Positions 35,906-45,715 of a DNA stretch of 64,000 bases are shown piece by piece. Position 1 is the first letter of the stretch; each line of letters begins with the position of its first letter. The stretch lies in assembly GCF_014207185.1 (NCBI RefSeq), contig NZ_JACHCP010000010.1, positions 186,001-250,000 on the forward strand, given 5' to 3'. This stretch comes from Rhodanobacter sp. A1T4. Lineage in GTDB: Bacteria; Pseudomonadota; Gammaproteobacteria; Xanthomonadales; Rhodanobacteraceae. Under the pieces are notes generated by a model. It had not been told where the DNA came from, made no database searches, and saw nothing but the letters and a program-made list of their open reading frames with translations. A program made the position numbers and the translations under genes.

Positions 35906-38419
35906 TCAGGCCTCGATGGACTTTTCGGCTGATTTCTTCGTTGCCACCTTCTTCGCGGCGACCTTCTTTGCCGCTGTTTTTTTCGTTGCCGATTTTTTGG
36001 CCGCGGTCTTTTTTGCAGGAGCCTTTTTTGTGGCCACTTTCTTGGTCACCGGTGCTTTCTCTGCCGCGGCTTTCTTGGTCGCCGTCTTTTTCGTGGCGGT
36101 CTTCTTGCCAAAGCGACCCTTGCGGACCGGTGCGGCGGCGAGCAGCTCGAGACACTGCGCTTCAGTCAGCTCCTTCGGCTCCTGCTCCTTGGGAATGCGC
36201 GCGTTCTTTTCGCCATCGGTGATGTACGCGCCGTAGCGACCGTTGAGCACCTGCACGCCGTTGCCGAAGTCGAGGATGAGACGATTGGCCAACATCTCCA
36301 GCCGCTCCTGCACGATCTGCAGGGCGCGCGGCAGTTCGATCGTGTACGGGTCATCTTCCGGCTTGAGCGACGCGTACGTGGCGCCCTGCTTCACGAACGG
36401 GCCGAAACGACCGATCGCCACGCTGACTTCGTCGCCGTTCTCTGCCTGACCGAGCTTGCGCGGCAGCTTGAACAATTCCAGCGCGTCGGGCAACGAGATG
36501 GTGTGCATGCTCTGACCGGTGCGCAGGCTGGCGAAGGTCGGCTTGTCCTCGTCCTCCTTGGTCCCGATCTGCGCGAACGGCCCGTAGCGGCCCAGCCTCA
36601 CGGAAACGGGTTTGCCGCTTTTCGGATCGATGCCCAGTTCGCGCGCACCGGTTGCTTCGTTACGATCAACCGATTCGGTTTTTTCGTCAACCTGTTGCTT
36701 GAACGGCAGCCAGAAGCGCTCCATCAGCGGCACCCAGGCTTCTTCGCCACGGCTTACCGCATCGAGCTCGTCTTCGAGCTTGGCGGTGAAGTCGTAGTCG
36801 ACATAACGGGTGAAATGCGAGGTGAGAAAATTGCTGACCGCGCGGCCGACGTCGCTGGGCTTGAAGCGGCGGCTGTCGAGAAAAACGTACTCGCGGTTCT
36901 GCAACACCTGGATGATGCTGGCATAGGTCGACGGACGACCGATGCCGTGCTCTTCCAGCGCCTTGACCAGGCTGGCTTCGGAATAACGCGGCGGCGGCTC
37001 GGTGAAATGCTGGTCGGCGGCGATATCGTGCAGCGGTACCTGTTCGCCCGTTTCCATACGCGGCAGGCGGCGGCCTTCGTCGTCGTCCTCGGCGGTTTTC
37101 TGGTCGCGGCCTTCTTCGTAGACGGCGAGAAAGCCCGGATCGATCACCGTGGTGCCACTGGCGCGGAACGAGGCATCGCCGCCAGGCACATCGCGCAGCG
37201 CAAATTCCACCGAGACGGTGTTGAGCGTGGCGTGGATCATCTGGCAGGCCACCGTGCGCTTCCAGATCAGCTCGTACAGCTTGCGCTGGTCGTCGTTGAG
37301 GAATGCGGCAACGTCGCGCGGCGTGTACATCGCCGAGGTCGGACGGATGGCTTCATGCGCTTCCTGCGCGTTCTTCGACTTGGTCTTGTAGACCTGGGGC
37401 GCATCCGGCAACGCCTTGGCGCCGAAGTCGCGGGTGATCAGTTGCCGCAGCTCGGCCAGCGCGTCGTCGCCGAGCATGGTGGAGTCGGTACGCATGTAGG
37501 TGATCAGGCCGACATTGCCCTCCTCACCGAGCGCCACGCCTTCGTACAGGCCCTGCGCCACCTTCATGGTGCGGCTGGTGGTGAAGCCGAGCTTGCGCGC
37601 GGCCTCCTGTTGCAGCGTGGAGGTGGTGAACGGTGCCGCCGGGCGGCGCTTGCGTTCCTTCGAGCTGACATCGCTGACCGTGAGTCGGCCTCGGGCGGCC
37701 TGCTTCAGCGCATCGCGGGCAGCCAGCGTTTCGGCCTCATTGGTGAGATCGAACTGCTCGAACTTCTTGCCGTTGAGCTTGCTCAGGCGTGCGGTGAAAT
37801 CGCCGTCCGCATGTTTGAGCTGGGCTTCGATGGTCCAGTATTCGCGGGCGTTGAATGCTTCGATCTCTTCTTCACGCTCGACGATCATGCGCAGCGCCGG
37901 CGACTGCACGCGACCGGCGGAAAGGCCACGCTGCACCTTGCGCCACAGCACCGGCGAGAGATTGAAGCCGACCAGATAGTCCAGCGCGCGGCGCGCCTGC
38001 TGCGCGTCGACGAGATCGTGCGACAGCTGCCGCGGGTTGGCCACGGCGGCCTTGATCGCCTTCGGCGTGATCTCGGAAAACACCACCCGATGCATCCGCT
38101 TGCCTTCGACCAGGCCGCGCTCTTTCAGAATCTCGCTGATGTGCCAGGAAATGGCTTCGCCTTCGCGATCCAAGTCGGTCGCCAGATAGATGTCGTCGGC
38201 CAGCTTGGCCGCCTTGGCAATCGCATCGACGTGTTTCTCGTTGCGCTCGATGACCTCGTAGGCCATGGCAAACCCGTTCTCCGGATCGACCGCGCCTTCC
38301 TTGGGCCGCAGATCGCGCACGTGACCGTAGGACGCCAACACGTGGAAGTCCTTGCCAAGGTATTTGTTGATCGTCTTGGCTTTGGCCGGCGATTCAACGA
38401 TGAGCAGATTTTTTGCCAT
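35906..38419 (-). CDS. topA: DNA topoisomerase I with Lys/Ala-rich tail
   Basis: The 837-aa product has the Toprim domain (NLLIVESPAKAKTINKYLG, ATDLDREGEAISWH), AGRVQSPALRMIVEREEEI, and the active-site region GLITYMRTDSTML with the catalytic tyrosine. Two to three Toprim-associated C-terminal repeats follow (LGRYGPFAQIG, IGRFGPFVKQG, LNGRYGAYITDG). No Cys4 zinc fingers are present, unlike E. coli TopA. Instead a histone-H1-like tail of about 75 residues (repeats such as KKTATKKAAAEKAPVTKK) ends the protein and probably binds DNA nonspecifically. The enzyme relaxes negative supercoils. The ATG at 38419 matches the family start; the tail end abuts tsaC. Confidence 0.95.
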   Translation of the reverse strand: MAKNLLIVESPAKAKTINKYLGKDFHVLASYGHVRDLRPKEGAVDPENGFAMAYEVIERNEKHVDAIAKAAKLADDIYLATDLDREGEAISWHISEILKERGLVEGKRMHRVVFSEITPKAIKAAVANPRQLSHDLVDAQQARRALDYLVGFNLSPVLWRKVQRGLSAGRVQSPALRMIVEREEEIEAFNAREYWTIEAQLKHADGDFTARLSKLNGKKFEQFDLTNEAETLAARDALKQAARGRLTVSDVSSKERKRRPAAPFTTSTLQQEAARKLGFTTSRTMKVAQGLYEGVALGEEGNVGLITYMRTDSTMLGDDALAELRQLITRDFGAKALPDAPQVYKTKSKNAQEAHEAIRPTSAMYTPRDVAAFLNDDQRKLYELIWKRTVACQMIHATLNTVSVEFALRDVPGGDASFRASGTTVIDPGFLAVYEEGRDQKTAEDDDEGRRLPRMETGEQVPLHDIAADQHFTEPPPRYSEASLVKALEEHGIGRPSTYASIIQVLQNREYVFLDSRRFKPSDVGRAVSNFLTSHFTRYVDYDFTAKLEDELDAVSRGEEAWVPLMERFWLPFKQQVDEKTESVDRNEATGARELGIDPKSGKPVSVRLGRYGPFAQIGTKEDEDKPTFASLRTGQSMHTISLPDALELFKLPRKLGQAENGDEVSVAIGRFGPFVKQGATYASLKPEDDPYTIELPRALQIVQERLEMLANRLILDFGNGVQVLNGRYGAYITDGEKNARIPKEQEPKELTEAQCLELLAAAPVRKGRFGKKTATKKTATKKAAAEKAPVTKKVATKKAPAKKTAAKKSATKKTAAKKVAAKKVATKKSAEKSIEA

Positions 38420-38564
38420 GAAGCTTGAGTTTCCACGAACCGAAAAGCGGCGCTTGTGGCGCCGCACACATATATAGTTGAAAACACGCCAGAGCCGCAG
38501 CTGTCAAGCCCGAGCAGTCCGGATGCCGCTTCCGACATTGATGAAACCCTTCCAGATGGCCGCT

Positions 38565-39734
38565 TCAGGAGCCGGAAAGGCGCTGATAGCGATTGCCCGG
38601 CAACGTCTCGACCTTGGCTTCCAGTTCCAGCATCAGCAACAGGGAAGACACCGCCGCCGCCGACTGCCCGGTTCGTTGCACAAGTTCGTCCAACGTCGCC
38701 GGTTCATGACCAAGTTCACCCAAAAGGCGGCAATATTCAGGATCTTTGCTCAAGCCGGAATGCGCGCTCGAGTGCGTTCCGTGGTTAATTCCAACCGGCT
38801 GCTCGCCTACATTTCCATCGTCATTCGCCACCAGCCGAGCTGCGAGTTCGCCACCAAGCATGCGCGCTGCGGGCGCCAATGTCTCGATAATCTCGGCGGC
38901 AGTCTCCACCAGCCGCGCGCCATCGCGGATCAGACGATGGCAGCCACGGGCCAGAGGATTGTGGATTGAGCCGGGTAACGCAAACACTTCCCGACCCTGT
39001 TCGGCGGCCAGGCGCGCCGTGATCAGCGAGCCGGATTGCAGTCCTGCCTCAACCACCAGCGTACCGAGCGACAGACCGGCAATGAGGCGATTGCGTCGCG
39101 GAAAATGATCAGCACGTGCTGCCGTGCCTGGCGGAAATTCGCTGATCAGCGCGCCTCGTTCCGCGATCCGCTTGGCCAGCAGATGGTGTTTGCGTGGATA
39201 GACGCGATCCGGTCCAGTGCCGATCACGGCTAGCGTAGGCACGCCATTATCCAGCGCCGCAAGATGGGCCGCGCCATCGATACCATCAGCCATGCCACTG
39301 GTGATCGCGAATCCGGCCTGCGCCAGCGCAACTGCGAACGCGCGGGCATGCGCCAAGCCTCCTGTACTGGCATTGCGCGCACCGACAATCGCCACCTGCG
39401 GATACAAAAGCAGGCTGGCATCGCCAACAACAAATAGCGCCGCGGGAGGCTGCGGAATATTGTCCAGTTGCGGCGGGAAGTCGGCTTCGGTGCAACGCAG
39501 GAGCCGATGCGCGGGTTGGGCAAGCCATTCGATGTCACTGGCCAGCATCGTCTCGTCAGGCTGCTGCAGCCACGCACGGGCCGGCTCGCCGAGCGATGTC
39601 AGCTGCTGCAACCGTGCCAGCACCTGAGCGACGTCGTTGTTAGCTGCAGTGAGTCGCTCGCGCAGGCCTCCCGGACCGAAGCCGGGCGTGCGCAGCAAGA
39701 TCATCCATGCGCGGAGTTCATCCATGTCGTTCAT
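38565..39734 (-). CDS. dprA: DNA-processing protein DprA (Smf)
   Basis: The 389-aa product has the extended Rossmann core. LYPQVAIVGARNASTGGLAH near residue 115 is followed by ITSGMADGIDGAAHLAALDN, LISEFPPGTAARADHFPRRN, and GLSLGTLVVEAGLQSGSLIT. The C-terminal winged helix (LGHEPATLDELVQRTGQSA) is also present. DprA loads RecA on incoming single-stranded DNA during transformation, so its intact presence is compatible with natural competence. The start is ATG 39734 or 39725; neither has a good ribosome site. It runs towards topA with about 145 bp between, and the smg gene often found there is absent. Confidence 0.93.
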   Translation of the reverse strand: MNDMDELRAWMILLRTPGFGPGGLRERLTAANNDVAQVLARLQQLTSLGEPARAWLQQPDETMLASDIEWLAQPAHRLLRCTEADFPPQLDNIPQPPAALFVVGDASLLLYPQVAIVGARNASTGGLAHARAFAVALAQAGFAITSGMADGIDGAAHLAALDNGVPTLAVIGTGPDRVYPRKHHLLAKRIAERGALISEFPPGTAARADHFPRRNRLIAGLSLGTLVVEAGLQSGSLITARLAAEQGREVFALPGSIHNPLARGCHRLIRDGARLVETAAEIIETLAPAARMLGGELAARLVANDDGNVGEQPVGINHGTHSSAHSGLSKDPEYCRLLGELGHEPATLDELVQRTGQSAAAVSSLLLMLELEAKVETLPGNRYQRLSGS

Positions 39735-39760
39735 GCATTGCAGTTTACGAACAGAGCACA

Positions 39761-39792
39761 AATAAAAACGGCGCGGTGATGGCCGCGCCGTT
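39761..39792 (-). terminator. rho-independent terminator between the LysM gene and dprA
   Basis: On the minus strand AACGGCGCGG-CCATCA-CCGCGCCGTT forms a 10-bp stem followed by TTTATTT. It ends the LysM gene, so dprA needs its own promoter or read-through. Confidence 0.8.
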
Positions 39793-39819
39793 GTGTAGGA
39801 AAAACCCGCTGAGCTGCGC

Positions 39820-40953
39820 TTATTCCGGCATGCGCAGCTGATTTCCTATCTGTATCGGCCGCAGGCCGTCCATGATCAGGCCGTAACTGACCCGATCAAA
39901 CGTACGAAATACCATGACGTGACCGACATACTCAGCCGGCAGAGTGACTTCCTTACCGACGCCACGGTCCCAGCTATTGCTCGCCACGTCGTCGCTGATG
40001 GTCTGCCCTGGTTGGTAGATCGAGTAAGTCTGGCCATTGTCGACGCCGTCCCGCTTGCCGATCGAGAGTGCCACCACTTGATGGGGACCCACCGCATCCA
40101 TCGCGTCAGCGAACCCGATCACGCGCGCATCCTTGGCTACCGACGTCGGCGCATGAGGGTAGAAGTACGGATCGTAGGGCGCGTCATCGAGTGGCATGAC
40201 TCGATCGCCGCTACGGATGTCAATGGTGGAGTCAAGCAGCAGAAGGGTCGATGGATCGCCCATACGCAGCGTTTCGGCTCTGCCGACCACGCTGACTTCG
40301 ACGCCCATGTCCTGGCCTTTTCCGTAGTGGCCATCATTGCGGGTGTCCTCATCCCACGGGGTCTTGAACACCGCAACGTTGCTGTCCAGATCGTGAGCGA
40401 CCAGATCGGCTTTATCGGGGTTCCGCTGGTCGAAACCGCGGAAAAAGTGCGTTGGTCGCACGATCGCCCAGCGCTGACCCGGCGCGCCCTGCAGACCTCG
40501 CACGTAGATGTTCTGCCCTGCCGTACTGCGTAGCCGTCCCTCTTCCAGCCCAACGACATAAGGCGCGGATTTGACGGTGCTGGAATCCACCACGCGCAAG
40601 TCCTTGAGGAACGTCTGCAGTTCGGCCAGTGGAATCGCCGGCACAGCGTCACCCTCGGCATGCACGCTGGGTTCAAGTCGCAGACTCGGTCCACCACCAC
40701 CGCCGTTGATGAAAGACAGATTGAGCACGTCGCCCGGATAGATCAAATGCGGATTGCGCACCTGCGGGTTGGCCTGCCAGATCTCCGGCCACAGCCAGGG
40801 CTTGGTCAGAAACTTCGCGGAAATGGCCCAGAGCGTATCGCCCCGCCGAACGGTGTAGCTGTCCGGGTGGTTGGCTCGTAACTGTGCGCCTGCCGCGTAG
40901 GCAGCCACAGTGACCAGCATGCCGGCCAGCAACACGGTAATTTTTCGGATCAT
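39820..40953 (-). CDS. exported LysM-domain protein
   Basis: The 377-aa product has a signal peptide (KITVLLAGMLVTVAAYAAGA) and one LysM domain at residues ~35-85 (SYTVRRGDTLWAISAKFLTK, then NPHLIYPGDVLNLSF) that should bind peptidoglycan. The remaining ~280 residues form an unassigned region found with this LysM type in other gammaproteobacteria. The ATG at 40953 has GGGGGA upstream. It is divergent from def, with about 190 bp between starts. Its conserved place between dprA and def suggests an envelope role, but the function is not known to me. Confidence 0.85.
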   Translation of the reverse strand: MIRKITVLLAGMLVTVAAYAAGAQLRANHPDSYTVRRGDTLWAISAKFLTKPWLWPEIWQANPQVRNPHLIYPGDVLNLSFINGGGGGPSLRLEPSVHAEGDAVPAIPLAELQTFLKDLRVVDSSTVKSAPYVVGLEEGRLRSTAGQNIYVRGLQGAPGQRWAIVRPTHFFRGFDQRNPDKADLVAHDLDSNVAVFKTPWDEDTRNDGHYGKGQDMGVEVSVVGRAETLRMGDPSTLLLLDSTIDIRSGDRVMPLDDAPYDPYFYPHAPTSVAKDARVIGFADAMDAVGPHQVVALSIGKRDGVDNGQTYSIYQPGQTISDDVASNSWDRGVGKEVTLPAEYVGHVMVFRTFDRVSYGLIMDGLRPIQIGNQLRMPE

Positions 40954-41141
40954 TGGTGGGAATCCCCCTTCCCCAGATGCTCGGTCGAGTGTAACCGAAC
41001 CGTTAAGACGCGCAACAGGCGCTAATTGGCAAAAATCGTCTGCGCCCGGACGCTTGCCGACGTACAATGAGAAACATTCTAGATCGTGCCGGGGTGGTTT
41101 TTTACCAAGCCGCCCGCATTTTTGGCGCCGAGGTGAAACCC

Positions 41142-41651
41142 ATGTCCCTACTTACCATCATCGAATTCCCCGATCCACGCCTGCGCACGCGCGCTGAGCC
41201 GGTCACCGTGTTTGACGCCGAGCTGAAACAGTTCGTCGCCGACCTGTTCGAAACCATGTACGACGCTAACGGCGTTGGACTGGCTGCGACCCAGGTCAAC
41301 GTACACAAGCGCGTGCTGGTCACCGACATGAGTGATGACCGCAACGAGCCGCTGGCATTGATCAATCCGCAGATTCTCGAAAAGGCCGGCTCGCAGGTCT
41401 ACCAGGAAGGCTGCCTGTCGTTTCCCGGCCTGTATGCCGACGTCACTCGCGCGCTGACGGTCAAGGTAAAAGCTCAGAACGTCCGTGGTGAAGAGATCAT
41501 CGTCGAGGTCGAGGGCCCACTGGCCGTATGCATCCAGCATGAAATGGACCATCTGGAAGGCAAGGTGTTCGTCGACTATCTCTCGTCGCTGAAACGCAAC
41601 CTGCTGCTCAAACGACTGGAAAAGGCGCGCAAGCAGGCGGCCACCGCTTGA
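41142..41651 (+). CDS. def: peptide deformylase
   Basis: The 169-aa product has all three catalytic motifs: GVGLAATQ (residues ~45-52), EGCLSFPGL (~88-96) and HEMDHLEGK (~132-140), which carry the metal cysteine and two histidines. It removes the formyl group from nascent proteins. The ATG at 41142 is chosen because GAGGTG lies upstream and the family N terminus ([15 protein letters not shown]) begins there; an upstream ATG at 41067 adds unrelated residues. It is the first gene of the def–fmt–rsmB operon. Confidence 0.97.
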   Translation: MSLLTIIEFPDPRLRTRAEPVTVFDAELKQFVADLFETMYDANGVGLAATQVNVHKRVLVTDMSDDRNEPLALINPQILEKAGSQVYQEGCLSFPGLYADVTRALTVKVKAQNVRGEEIIVEVEGPLAVCIQHEMDHLEGKVFVDYLSSLKRNLLLKRLEKARKQAATA

Positions 41652-42589
41652 GTGAGCGCCCCTTGCGGCTGATTTTTGCCGGTACGCCAGAGTTTGCCGT
41701 TCCCTGCCTCGAAGCCTGTATCGCCAGCGATGCCATCGTCGTTGCCGTTTATACCCAGCCGGATCGTCCCGCGGGCCGCGGCCGCAAGCTGACACCCAGC
41801 CCGGTCAAACAGGCCGCGCTGGCCGCAGGTATCGCCATCGAACAACCCGAGTCACTGAAATCGACTGAGGCACGCCAGACGCTGGCGAGCTATCAGCCGG
41901 ATCTGCTGGTGGTGGTGGCTTACGGCCTGATTCTTTCACGCAAGGTCTTGGCCACACCACGCTTGGGCTGCTGGAACGTTCACGCCAGCCTGTTGCCACG
42001 CTGGCGCGGGGCTGCACCGATCCAGCGCGCCATTCTTGCCGGCGATACGGAAAGCGGCGTCGATCTGATGCAAATGGAAGCAGGGCTGGATACCGGTCCG
42101 GTGATGTTGCAGCGACGCACGCCGATCGCCGCCGATGAAACCGGCGGCAGCCTGCACGATCGGCTATCCGCCCTCGGCGCCGAAGTACTGACCGAAGGGC
42201 TGCGCCGCACGGTGGCCGGTGAGGCATTGACCGCTATGCCACAGCATGAAGATGGTGTGACCTACGCGCACAAGCTCGACAAGGCCGAAGCCAGGCTCGA
42301 TCTGAGCCAAACAGCGGTGGCGCTTGAGCGCAAAGTGCGCGCATTCGACCCCTGGCCCGTCGCCGAAGCGGATGTGGCCGGCGAACCGCTGCGGATCTGG
42401 GCAGCGCACGCGATGGAGGGCGATCACCATGTCACCGTTGGGAGCGTGCTGGGCGCCAGTCGCGCCGGCATCGACCTGGCCTGCGGCGATGGCGTACTGC
42501 GCATCACCGCGCTGCAGCGCGCTGGTGGCAAGCGTATTACCGCCGCCGATTACCTCAACGCGCGCCCCGAACTGCGCGGCCCGCGATGA
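41648..42589 (+). CDS. fmt: methionyl-tRNA formyltransferase
   Basis: The 313-aa product has [18 protein letters not shown] at its start, the catalytic block [20 protein letters not shown] near residue 108 (Asn and His), and the aspartate in [11 protein letters not shown] near 140. The C-terminal OB-like domain is complete. It formylates Met-tRNA for initiation. The start is TTG at 41648, which overlaps the def stop (TTGA); no ATG or GTG exists in frame near the family start. Translation is therefore coupled to def, and its stop overlaps rsmB. Confidence 0.95.
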   Translation: MSERPLRLIFAGTPEFAVPCLEACIASDAIVVAVYTQPDRPAGRGRKLTPSPVKQAALAAGIAIEQPESLKSTEARQTLASYQPDLLVVVAYGLILSRKVLATPRLGCWNVHASLLPRWRGAAPIQRAILAGDTESGVDLMQMEAGLDTGPVMLQRRTPIAADETGGSLHDRLSALGAEVLTEGLRRTVAGEALTAMPQHEDGVTYAHKLDKAEARLDLSQTAVALERKVRAFDPWPVAEADVAGEPLRIWAAHAMEGDHHVTVGSVLGASRAGIDLACGDGVLRITALQRAGGKRITAADYLNARPELRGPR

Positions 42590-43899
42590 CGGTCGACACC
42601 CGCGCACTGGCGGCCCGATCCCTTGCCGAAATCACCATGCGCGGCGCCTCCCTGCGCGAAGTCATGGAGCGCAACGCACCGAAGCTTCGCGATCCACGCG
42701 ACCGTGCGCTACTGATGGCCTTGCTCAGCGAGGGCGCACGCTGGTGGCTGCGCTTCGACGCTGCCATCGATCACCTGCTGGAAAAATCGCTGCGACATAA
42801 GGACCCGGCGATCCACGCGCTGCTGGTGCTGGGTCTGGTGCAGCTGGAAATCCTGCAACTGCAGGATTACGCGGCCGTGGCGGCCACCGTAGAAGCCACC
42901 CGCACCCTTAAGCGTCCGCAGCTGGCCGGACTGGTCAACGCCGTACTGCGCCGCTGGCAGCGCGAGCGCGAAAACCTGATCGCCCGGCTTGATGCCAAGC
43001 CACAAACGCGCCATGCACACCCCGAATGGCTGGCCAAGGCGCTCGCCAGCGACTGGCCGGCACAAGCCGATGCGGTGATGGCTGCCGACAACCGCGAGCC
43101 GCCGCTGATGCTGCGGGTCAATCGCCAGCATATCGAGCGCGCTGCGCTGCTCGCGCAGTTCCAGGCGGCGGGCTACGAAGCATCCCTCCATCCATGGTTG
43201 ACCGATGCGCTGGTGCTGCCGCATAGCGCCGACATCACCCGCATGCCTGGCTTCGAGGATGGCGCATTCGCCGTGCAGGATGGCGCTGCACAAGTCGCCG
43301 CCGATCTTGCCGACCTGAAGCATGGTATGCGCGTGCTCGACGCCTGCGCCGCGCCCGGTGGCAAGGCTTGCCATCTGCTCGAACGCGCGCGCATCGACCT
43401 GACCGCATTGGAAGTCGATGCCAAACGCGGCGAACGCATCCGCCAGAACCTGATGCGCCTGCGGCTCGATGCCAAGATCGTGATCGGCGATGCCGGCGCA
43501 CCCGCCGGCTGGTGGAAACGCCAACCCTTCGACCGCATCCTGATCGACGCACCCTGCTCAGCCACTGGCGTGCTGCGACGCCGGCCGGACGTGCGACTAC
43601 ACCGGCGCGAAAGCGACATCGCTGCGATGCACGAGCAGCAGCGCCGAATACTCTCGGCGCTATGGCCGCTGCTCGCGCCGGGTGGACGGCTGATCTACAT
43701 CACGTGCTCGGTATTGCGCGCGGAAAACGAGGTCATCGTGAGCGATCTGCTCGCTCAACAGGGCGATGCGCGCGTGGTGCCGTTCACTTTGCCGGTAGGG
43801 CATGCCGCCAAAGTCGGCTGGCAGATTCTGCCGGGTGATGGCGATCTCGATGGCATGTATTACGCCGTGCTGGAAAAGCAGGCCGTGCCCCAGGACTGA
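42586..43899 (+). CDS. rsmB: 16S rRNA (cytosine-967-C5)-methyltransferase RsmB
   Basis: The 437-aa product has the N-terminal NusB-like helical domain (residues ~1-140) and a C-terminal SAM-dependent domain. The SAM loop is [19 protein letters not shown] near residue 250. The catalytic cysteines are in [18 protein letters not shown] and [14 protein letters not shown]. It methylates C967 of 16S rRNA. The ATG overlaps the fmt stop (ATGA), making a tightly coupled def–fmt–rsmB unit as in many gammaproteobacteria. Confidence 0.95.
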   Translation: MTVDTRALAARSLAEITMRGASLREVMERNAPKLRDPRDRALLMALLSEGARWWLRFDAAIDHLLEKSLRHKDPAIHALLVLGLVQLEILQLQDYAAVAATVEATRTLKRPQLAGLVNAVLRRWQRERENLIARLDAKPQTRHAHPEWLAKALASDWPAQADAVMAADNREPPLMLRVNRQHIERAALLAQFQAAGYEASLHPWLTDALVLPHSADITRMPGFEDGAFAVQDGAAQVAADLADLKHGMRVLDACAAPGGKACHLLERARIDLTALEVDAKRGERIRQNLMRLRLDAKIVIGDAGAPAGWWKRQPFDRILIDAPCSATGVLRRRPDVRLHRRESDIAAMHEQQRRILSALWPLLAPGGRLIYITCSVLRAENEVIVSDLLAQQGDARVVPFTLPVGHAAKVGWQILPGDGDLDGMYYAVLEKQAVPQD

Positions 43900-43999
43900 C
43901 CATGACGACGCGCGGCGCGGCAAACGCGTCGAGTTTCAAACCCTCGCATCGGCCCGGCTATGCTTGCGCCCTTACCTGCCCAACGGAACCTGCTTCGCC

Positions 44000-45709
44000 G
44001 TGAAGTCCTTGTCCCACGCCCGCTCACTGTGGCTGCGCAGCGCCAGCTGGGAATTGCTGTTGTTCGGTGTTTTCGCCTTGCTGCTGCTCGGTGCTGGCAT
44101 CGGCCTGCGTGATCCGTGGCCCTCGGACGAACCGCGTTTTGCGCTGGTCGCGCGGCTGATGGTGGAGCATGGCCAGTGGCTGTTCCCGCATCGCGGCGCG
44201 GAACTGTATCCGGACAAGCCGCCAGTATTCATGTGGCTGCAGGCGCTGGGTTATTTCATCACCGGCAGCTGGCGCGTGGCCTTCATGCTGCCGTCGCTGG
44301 CCGCTGGCCTGGGCGCTCTTGCCCTGACCTACGATCTGGCGCGTCGCCTGTGGAACCACCGCAGCGCCCTGCTGGCCGCAGCCACCCTGTTGGTCACCAT
44401 CCACTTCACCTATCAAATGCGCAACGCGCAGATCGACCCGCTGCTGCTGGGCTGGGTCACGCTGGCCAACTACGGCCTGCTGCGTCACCTGCTGCTGGGA
44501 CCATCGTGGCGCTGGTTTGCGGCGGGCTGCTTTTTTGCGGGAGTCGGCGTGGCGACCAAGGGCGTCGGCGTCATCGCACTGCTGATGCTGATTCCCTATG
44601 CCGTCGCACGCCGCGGCCGCTGGCAGCACATCGCGTGGTCCAGCGGCGGCTGGCGTTGGGCCGGCGGACTGGCGATGTTCCTCGTACCGATCCTAGCGTG
44701 GCTGTTGCCCATGCTACTGGTCGCACACGCCGACGGCGATCCGCAGCACGCCGAGTATGTGCAGAACATCCTGTTCGGCCAGACCGTGCATCGTTATGCC
44801 GCGCCGAGCGGGCACTTCCATTCGCCGTTTTATTTCATCGGCATCATTTTGATCGACTGGCTGCCGCTATCGCTGCTGCTGCCATGGGCGCTGCCGGCAT
44901 GGTGGCGACGGCTGAAACGTCGCGACGCGCGATTGCTGCTGCCGCTGGGCTGGGTGGTGCTGATCCTCCTGTTTTTCTCCATCAGCCCGGGCAAGCGCGA
45001 TGTGTACATCCTACCGGCCTTGCCGATGACCGCACTGGCGCTGGCGCCGCTGCTGCCGGGCCTGCTGCGCAAGCGGGGCATCCGCGTGCTGATCTTCGCG
45101 CTGACCGGGCTGATGAGTGCCGGCCTGACCGCCGCGGCGGCGCTAGCGCTAACTCGGCATCCATCCTGGGCCGCGCAGTTCGAGCAAAGCCTGGATCCGC
45201 GGATCTGGTGGCTGCTGCTCAGCATCGGCCTGGTTGGCCTGGTCATCGTCGCGCTCACGCGCGTACGTCGCGCCGCAATGGGCTGGCTGACGTTTGCGGG
45301 CGTACTGTGGGGCCTCTACGGCCTGTGGGGTTATCCGATGCTCAACGGCGATCGCTCGGCTCGCGATGTCATGCAGCACGCGCGTGTCATCGCCGGGCCT
45401 CAGGCAACCATCGGCCTGCTCGCCTGGAAGGAGCAGAACCTGCTGATGACGCAGGGGCCGACTGTCGAATTCGGTTTCCTGAAGCCATGGCCGCAGCAAT
45501 ATGCCGACGCCATCGCATGGCAAGGTGCCGAGCCGTCGCAACGCTGGATCTTCAGTCTCGACGTGGCAATGGGCCAGTGCGTGGATCGCCGCAAGGCCAC
45601 CTACGTCGGCCACGCCAATCGTCGCGAGTGGTGGATGTTCAAGGCCGATGCAGTGCTGCCCGGCTGCGTGCCACACGGTGATGACAACGACAGTGATGCC
45701 GCCGACTGA
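44000..45709 (+). CDS. ArnT/GT39-type membrane glycosyltransferase
   Basis: This 569-aa polytopic protein has about 12 helices. The first periplasmic loop has the GT39 hallmark acidic residues in LRDPWPSDEPRFALVARLM, followed by HRGAELYPDKPPVFMWLQAL. NAQIDPLLLGW and TKGVGVIALLM match the ArnT pattern, and the C terminus is periplasmic. Family members move a sugar from a polyprenyl phosphate to lipid A or other acceptors. No ATG exists near the first helix; GTG at 44000 gives a natural start. It begins the envelope-glycan cluster about 100 bp after rsmB. A second relative lies at 52766. Confidence 0.78.
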   Translation: MKSLSHARSLWLRSASWELLLFGVFALLLLGAGIGLRDPWPSDEPRFALVARLMVEHGQWLFPHRGAELYPDKPPVFMWLQALGYFITGSWRVAFMLPSLAAGLGALALTYDLARRLWNHRSALLAAATLLVTIHFTYQMRNAQIDPLLLGWVTLANYGLLRHLLLGPSWRWFAAGCFFAGVGVATKGVGVIALLMLIPYAVARRGRWQHIAWSSGGWRWAGGLAMFLVPILAWLLPMLLVAHADGDPQHAEYVQNILFGQTVHRYAAPSGHFHSPFYFIGIILIDWLPLSLLLPWALPAWWRRLKRRDARLLLPLGWVVLILLFFSISPGKRDVYILPALPMTALALAPLLPGLLRKRGIRVLIFALTGLMSAGLTAAAALALTRHPSWAAQFEQSLDPRIWWLLLSIGLVGLVIVALTRVRRAAMGWLTFAGVLWGLYGLWGYPMLNGDRSARDVMQHARVIAGPQATIGLLAWKEQNLLMTQGPTVEFGFLKPWPQQYADAIAWQGAEPSQRWIFSLDVAMGQCVDRRKATYVGHANRREWWMFKADAVLPGCVPHGDDNDSDAAD

Positions 45710-45715
45710 GCGTGC

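Noticed and set aside
36503..38428. 641-codon open frame antisense to topA
   Set aside because: It mirrors topA codon structure in a GC-rich genome, has arginine/leucine/glycine-skewed composition and no domain; topA on the other strand is certain.
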